A DNA stretch of 64,000 bases from Paramyrothecium sp. XJ0827 (lineage: Eukaryota; Ascomycota; Sordariomycetes; Hypocreales; Stachybotryaceae): the NCBI GenBank assembly GCA_020881915.1, contig JAJFPB010000012.1:744001-808000 (forward strand). The letters run 5' to 3'. Below are positions 59,600 to 64,000 of this stretch, piece by piece (position 1 is the first letter of the stretch; each line of letters begins with the position of its first letter). Under the pieces are notes generated by a model. That model searched no databases, had not been told where the DNA came from, and saw only the letters and a list, made by a program, of their open reading frames with translations. The position numbers and the translations under genes are program-made.

Positions 59600-61144
59600 A
59601 TGAAGCTCACGCTCAGCCTCCTGGCTGCTCTCTTCGTCGGTCAGCTTCAAGCTGGCACAGTCGATAAACGCCAGTCAACAAGCTTCACATCAACTGGCAA
59701 CCCAATTCTGTATGATGGATCTATCTACTCAGCTGATCCTGCCCCGCTGGTCGTTGACAACAGACTATACATACTGTCTGGACGAGATGAAGCTGGTGCA
59801 ACCACCAACAACTTTGTTATGAACGAATGGATGCTTTTTGAAACCACAAACCCGAATCCAGCCGGTGGTCAGTGGAGGCTTCAACGCAATGTTGCGAGGC
59901 CCGAGCTGTTCTCCTGGGCCACAAGTGGCAGTGCGTATGCGAGCCAGATTGTCCGTGGTATAGACGGGCGCTACTACCTCTACGCGCCGGTCCAGCAGCG
60001 AAATGGTGCAGCGGACGCCTTTTCTATTGGCGTGGCTGTATCCAGCAGTCCTACCGGCCCTTTCACAGATGCTCATCCGTCGGGACCCATCATCTCGCAG
60101 AGAGTCCCTGTCAGCAACAATATTCACAACATTGACCCCACCGTGTACGTTGACACGGCAGCTAATCGTGTCTTCTTGTACTGGGGATCCTTTAACAACC
60201 TGCGTGGTATTGAGCTTGCCACGGATATGGTTACAACAAAGGGCAGCATCGTCACTGTAAACACTCTCACTGGATTCTTCGAAGCTCCGTGGTTGACAAA
60301 GCGCGGAAGCACCTACTACTTGCTGTATGCGGCTAATAACGCTGGCTCGGGCTCACCTTGCTCACCCACTAGCTACCACGCCTGTATAGCATACGGAACT
60401 GCTTCAAACCCACTCGGACCTTGGACCTTCCGTAGTGTTATCCTAGACATCGTTTCCTCAACAACCTCGCATCCTGGCCTGGTCCAGCAAGGCAACAACT
60501 GGTGGTTCACCTATCACACTGCAGACGCTGTCAACGGGGGCCACTTCCGCCGCTCCATCGCCTTTGATCAAGCTACGTGGGATGACAGTACATCTCCGCC
60601 AAGTATTCGCAAGATTCAGCCTACCTGGCGATCTGAACTGACTGCGCCGCGACCCCCGAGCAGGAATATTGCTCCCCTCGCGACAGCAACGTCGGCTAAT
60701 GGAACTCCTGTGCAATACTGGATTGCGGCTTTGAATGATGAGCGAGTCTTGCAGAACCCGCTGCCTCCTGACTACTGGTCATCGTGGGCCGACACAAGGT
60801 CTCCGGCCGTCAACACATTGACGTACAAGTGGCCTAGCCAGCAGCAACTCAATGGTGTCGCAATAGCATTCTTCACCGACCAGCCAGCTGGGTCAAACGT
60901 CGGTGTGCCCCCGCCAGCATCGTGGCGCATTGAATACCTCACATCGAGCGGATCTTGGCAGGCTGTGGCAGTAACTAGCTCTGGCGGCTACCCAACGCCG
61001 CCGAGTCGCACGCCTCCAGAAGTCAGGTTCAACGCAATCACTACAACATCAATTAGGGCGATTTTGAATGCATCAGGAGGTAATGGCCGTTATGGGGCTG
61101 TCGGAATTCACGAGTGGTACGCCTATGCGCCAAACCCTGTTTAA
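59600..61144 (+). CDS. Secreted GH43-family glycosidase, 514 aa
   Basis: Single exon. Signal peptide (MKLTLSLLAALFVGQLQA), then a Kex2-type KR site at 23-24. The five-bladed beta-propeller of GH43 is marked by SADPAPLVVDNRLYILSG (catalytic base Asp46), HNIDPTVYVD (pKa-modulating Asp) and FFEAPWLTKRG (acid Glu). HPGLVQQGNNWWFTYH is another family motif. The last 160 residues form a separate beta-rich domain (NIAPLATATSANG, ...YWSSWADTR) like an F5/8-type or CBM6-like carbohydrate-binding module. Likely substrates are arabinan or arabinoxylan side chains. Confidence 0.93.
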   Translation: MKLTLSLLAALFVGQLQAGTVDKRQSTSFTSTGNPILYDGSIYSADPAPLVVDNRLYILSGRDEAGATTNNFVMNEWMLFETTNPNPAGGQWRLQRNVARPELFSWATSGSAYASQIVRGIDGRYYLYAPVQQRNGAADAFSIGVAVSSSPTGPFTDAHPSGPIISQRVPVSNNIHNIDPTVYVDTAANRVFLYWGSFNNLRGIELATDMVTTKGSIVTVNTLTGFFEAPWLTKRGSTYYLLYAANNAGSGSPCSPTSYHACIAYGTASNPLGPWTFRSVILDIVSSTTSHPGLVQQGNNWWFTYHTADAVNGGHFRRSIAFDQATWDDSTSPPSIRKIQPTWRSELTAPRPPSRNIAPLATATSANGTPVQYWIAALNDERVLQNPLPPDYWSSWADTRSPAVNTLTYKWPSQQQLNGVAIAFFTDQPAGSNVGVPPPASWRIEYLTSSGSWQAVAVTSSGGYPTPPSRTPPEVRFNAITTTSIRAILNASGGNGRYGAVGIHEWYAYAPNPV

Positions 61145-61886
61145 GCAGGCTTTGTTTTACTTGGGGTTTTTTTTTTTTTGCGAAATTGGTTTTGGGCTCA
61201 AGGAGACAAATATTTTAGTGATTGTGTATGAAATCCTTGAAATTTGTAGCCAGCCATGTTGAGAAGGGTTCATTTGAATATGATTGATGGGATTTTCGGG
61301 CACCATGCGTCCACACATCGGGCCAACGGATACATGAACATGGTGGTGCTCCTTGTCTCCCATTGGATCGGCTGACGCCCTTCTTGCTCGCGTAACAAGC
61401 CCCTGACACGTTCTAGAGAACCATGATTATAAAACAGATAACTTCAAAGGTGAATGATTATTCTAGCTCAAAAGTAAATGCATGCTACGGTTCCCTCGGG
61501 CCTGGTGCCGAACTGTCGGCCATGAGACCTAGGCCACAATAAGCTGAACAGAGAGTCGACCCATGTCCCGCGCGGCTGGACAACACGACATAATTTGCAC
61601 TCCATTTTTTTCTTGAACGACGTCAAATCTATACGTGCGATAGAAAATGATCATGTAACTCATTGTCATTGGTTTTCACGTGTAGTAGCACAAGTGAAGT
61701 AATTTCTGTAAAGACGGTACTATAGAACTGCTCTCATAACCCATAGGATACAACACGAATCTCATTCTTTGCAACGTCGGCTTAGGAAAGAGGCAGACTC
61801 AATCATCTCAATCCACGCAATTCTCTGAAGCTCTCCGGGCTTCAATGTTAAAAAGGTAGATTGCGCGGATAGGCCACATTAATGGT
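61145..61886. other. Convergent 3' region
   Basis: This 742-bp gap lies between the 3' ends of the GH43 and metallopeptidase genes. A run of T (about 61169-61180) follows the GH43 stop. No gene is seen. Confidence 0.5.
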
Positions 61887-63188
61887 TTAGACAGTTGCAC
61901 CAGTAAGTGTGAAGGAATAATCCAAGGGGGTCTGGCCTGGGAGGCTGAAAGGATCGTAGAGAAGAAGCTGAGCAGGAGTGTTTGCAACGACAAGGGATGC
62001 AGCTTCCCCGCTGCCCAAGGTGACTGAACCAGAACCATTGACATCGATGTAGCGAGTTGCTTTGTTCCCAGAATTGTAGACAGCGATTGTAGCAGTATAT
62101 GGAGAGCTGTTGGATGTGATGCGCACAGTAATGGTACCGCCACTTGCTTTGAGAGGGATGATGTTCGATCCCATGTAAAAGGGACGTCGGGCAGACTTGA
62201 CTCGGTAGGCACCGTTGCCAGTCGAATCAACATTGGCAAAGTTGATCCGGCTCCTCTCGTTTAGGAAGACTTGTTGAGCAGCAGGATGGCCGATGTCGAC
62301 ATTAGACATGCGAGCCCAATAGCGACCGACAATTCTAGCCACTGTAGTACCGCCAGCAACTCGCTGAAGTGTGTGAAGAGGCGTCTCGTTGCTGTTTCTA
62401 GAGTACTGAATCATCATTTGACGCAGAGTATCTCTTCCAAGGTTGGGGAAGTTGTCCGGGTTGTTTGTCAAGTAGGTGAAGAACGGCCAAGCTTCGTACC
62501 AGTTTCCAGTGCCGACTGTACCGTCAACAATGGTCCGGAAAGACTCCCCGATTGTCTCATGGACGCTGATCTCAGAGTTCCCAGTGGACTGGCCAAACTT
62601 GCTGCGGGAGGCGGCACATATGGTGGAAGTCTTGTACGTGTCAGCAAACCAATTGGCAAAGGTCTCCCACCAGGCCCCTGTGCGCCCCTGGTTGACCCAA
62701 GTTTGTTGATGGTAATGAAGTCCGTGACCGAACTCATGAACAACCACGCTGGGGTTCGTGATGTATCCGTTCTGGACCTCCAGCCAGGCCATGCCCGTTG
62801 CGTAGTCAGAGTGCATCACCCCAGCAGCGCCTGGAAGGTTGGCAACGGAGTAGATGTTAACCTTGGTCCAAGGGCCATTCTCGTTGTTTGCGTTATAGGA
62901 TAGACCGGTTGAACGGAAGCCCAAGACATTCACGAAGCAATCGTATGCACCCTCTAACATATTGAGGGCTGCATCCGCAGTTGAACCGCTCTGACCGTAA
63001 ACACGGAAGTGCGGAGAGTCTTTGTACGTATTGCCACCAGGGCCAATACTGGGATTGGCAGTGAATTGGGCTGGAGGAGCAGCTCGTTCGCCAAGCGGCG
63101 CTGACTGGATGTCGATCGGGCAGGCTGAACCGAGGGGCACGGCCTGGAGCAACACAGTTGCAGAGACGAGTTTAGAGAGAACAACCAT
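61887..63188 (-). CDS. Secreted zinc metallopeptidase, DUF6055-type, 433 aa
   Basis: Single exon with a signal peptide (VVLSKLVSATVLLQAVPLG). The zinc-binding motif is VVHEFGHGLHYH (HEFGH at 151-155), and WWETFANWF about 20 residues later gives the third ligand Glu175, so this is a gluzincin-type site. The C-terminal 120 residues are a beta-domain (GGTITVRITSNSS, YTATIAVYN) like pre-peptidase or substrate-binding modules. This layout fits DUF6055 proteins found near plant cell-wall enzymes. Role: extracellular proteolysis, possibly of glycoproteins. Confidence 0.88.
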   Translation of the reverse strand: MVVLSKLVSATVLLQAVPLGSACPIDIQSAPLGERAAPPAQFTANPSIGPGGNTYKDSPHFRVYGQSGSTADAALNMLEGAYDCFVNVLGFRSTGLSYNANNENGPWTKVNIYSVANLPGAAGVMHSDYATGMAWLEVQNGYITNPSVVVHEFGHGLHYHQQTWVNQGRTGAWWETFANWFADTYKTSTICAASRSKFGQSTGNSEISVHETIGESFRTIVDGTVGTGNWYEAWPFFTYLTNNPDNFPNLGRDTLRQMMIQYSRNSNETPLHTLQRVAGGTTVARIVGRYWARMSNVDIGHPAAQQVFLNERSRINFANVDSTGNGAYRVKSARRPFYMGSNIIPLKASGGTITVRITSNSSPYTATIAVYNSGNKATRYIDVNGSGSVTLGSGEAASLVVANTPAQLLLYDPFSLPGQTPLDYSFTLTGATV

Positions 63189-64000
63189 TGTTGCAATGGC
63201 TAGGGGGACTTCGCAAAGTTTAGAATGGTATTTTCAAGCTGCTTTGAGAAGTACAATTAGCTACTATTCGGCGATCAAGGGCCGCTTTTATATTAGGTTG
63301 AGAATGCCGCAACACGAGAGACCACCCCCCAATCTGCGACAGCATTTCATATGATCAACACACATTCAATCTAAGTTGCGATGTTCCACGAGTATAGTTC
63401 GGGCGCTATCCGGGGTAGCCACGATTGGTGCAAAAACAGTGTATATACGTGAATTGGATCAAGACGCGAAACTATCCGTAGACATCTTAATTTTCCTTGG
63501 ATTCTTTCTTGGTCCTAGCCATCTATCTCGCTTAGACATTCACCTAGCACAAGGAACGTTGCACACTCAATTGACCACATTCTTTGCTATCCATGAATGC
63601 GAACATGTGCTAACCAGTGGTGAAGCTTTGGGCCACACCACAAATTAGCGACGTGACAGGGGTGTCAACTGCCGTCCTGGGACTTGTCCACTTATGGCAA
63701 GTAGGAAGCACGGCTTGATGCACCCCAGATTCGAGGGAAGAAGACGATTTGTGCGGCTGGCGAGGAGATGAAATGGCTGTGGGGCATAGGTGTCCAACAA
63801 GAATAGGATCGTAGACCTTGTCTGGTGCGGAAGAGAGCTCTGACAAGGCAGCCAAATGACCTGTCTCGGATCACAGGATGTGTCCAATCTAGGTCTGGGA
63901 AGTTGATTCCTGACGATTCCACAAGTAAGAGCCTTTTATCGGATCTCTAGGACCGGCATCTTTTGAAGGCCTGATCAAATACTGAAGAGCCCTGAGGTAC
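63189..64000. promoter_or_regulatory. Upstream region of the DUF6055 gene and right edge
   Basis: On the minus strand TATAAAAG at 63292-63285 lies about 97-104 bp before the metallopeptidase ATG and is a good TATA box. The rest to the right edge shows only short frames without support. Confidence 0.5.

Noticed and set aside
1..64000. CRISPR arrays, insertion sequences, intact transposons or retroelements.
   Set aside because: No regularly spaced repeats, no transposase or reverse-transcriptase motifs, and no long terminal repeats were seen by eye on either strand.

Overview
The window looks like chromosomal DNA of a filamentous ascomycete, most likely Pezizomycotina and probably Sordariomycetes. 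Most genes are interrupted by 46-90 bp introns with GT..AG ends and CTRAY branch points (often GCTAAC). The protein families are typical of plant- or litter-associated fungi: an AA9 LPMO with CBM1, a GMC oxidoreductase, GH43, F-box proteins, a MUP1-type permease and a TmpA-like membrane oxidoreductase. No bacterial-style operons, CRISPR arrays or intact transposons were seen. All exon models were built by reading splice sites and checking that the phases agree; none has transcript support.

Region 1 (1-6.6 kb): a gene of unknown function runs off the left edge on the minus strand. It is followed by a doubtful small gene and about 4 kb with no convincing gene.

Region 2 (6.6-20.3 kb) is the most interesting part. 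In order it holds a kinase-Sel1-ankyrin protein, a DUF6594-type membrane protein, a small conserved-looking protein, a caspase-like/pseudokinase fusion, a secreted HExxH metallopeptidase, a 667-residue secreted cysteine-rich protein and a 140-residue secreted cysteine-rich protein. The first four resemble parts of fungal non-self-recognition and cell-death systems. The last three resemble secreted interaction proteins.

Region 3 (20.3-34 kb): an F-box relic carrying an 11-bp tandem repeat, a multi-pass membrane protein, an intact F-box protein, a secreted GMC oxidoreductase (AA3-like), a frameshifted phosphotransferase-like gene, a flavin monooxygenase relic and a TauD/TfdA dioxygenase.

Region 4 (35-50 kb): an amino-acid permease, a secreted AA9-CBM1 LPMO, a GNAT acetyltransferase, an HNH-type protein, an F-box/LRR protein, a 14-cysteine secreted protein, a three-exon plectasin-type defensin, a tRNA-Arg(CCT) with a 16-nt intron and a nine-exon TmpA-like gene.

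Region 5 (50-64 kb): about 4.5 kb without a secure gene (the first part GC-rich with coding-like fragments), then a fungal transcription-factor-like protein and three secreted proteins: a DUF5695-type protein, a GH43 glycosidase and a DUF6055-type zinc metallopeptidase. Together with the AA9 and AA3 genes these suggest an extracellular polysaccharide-degrading lifestyle.
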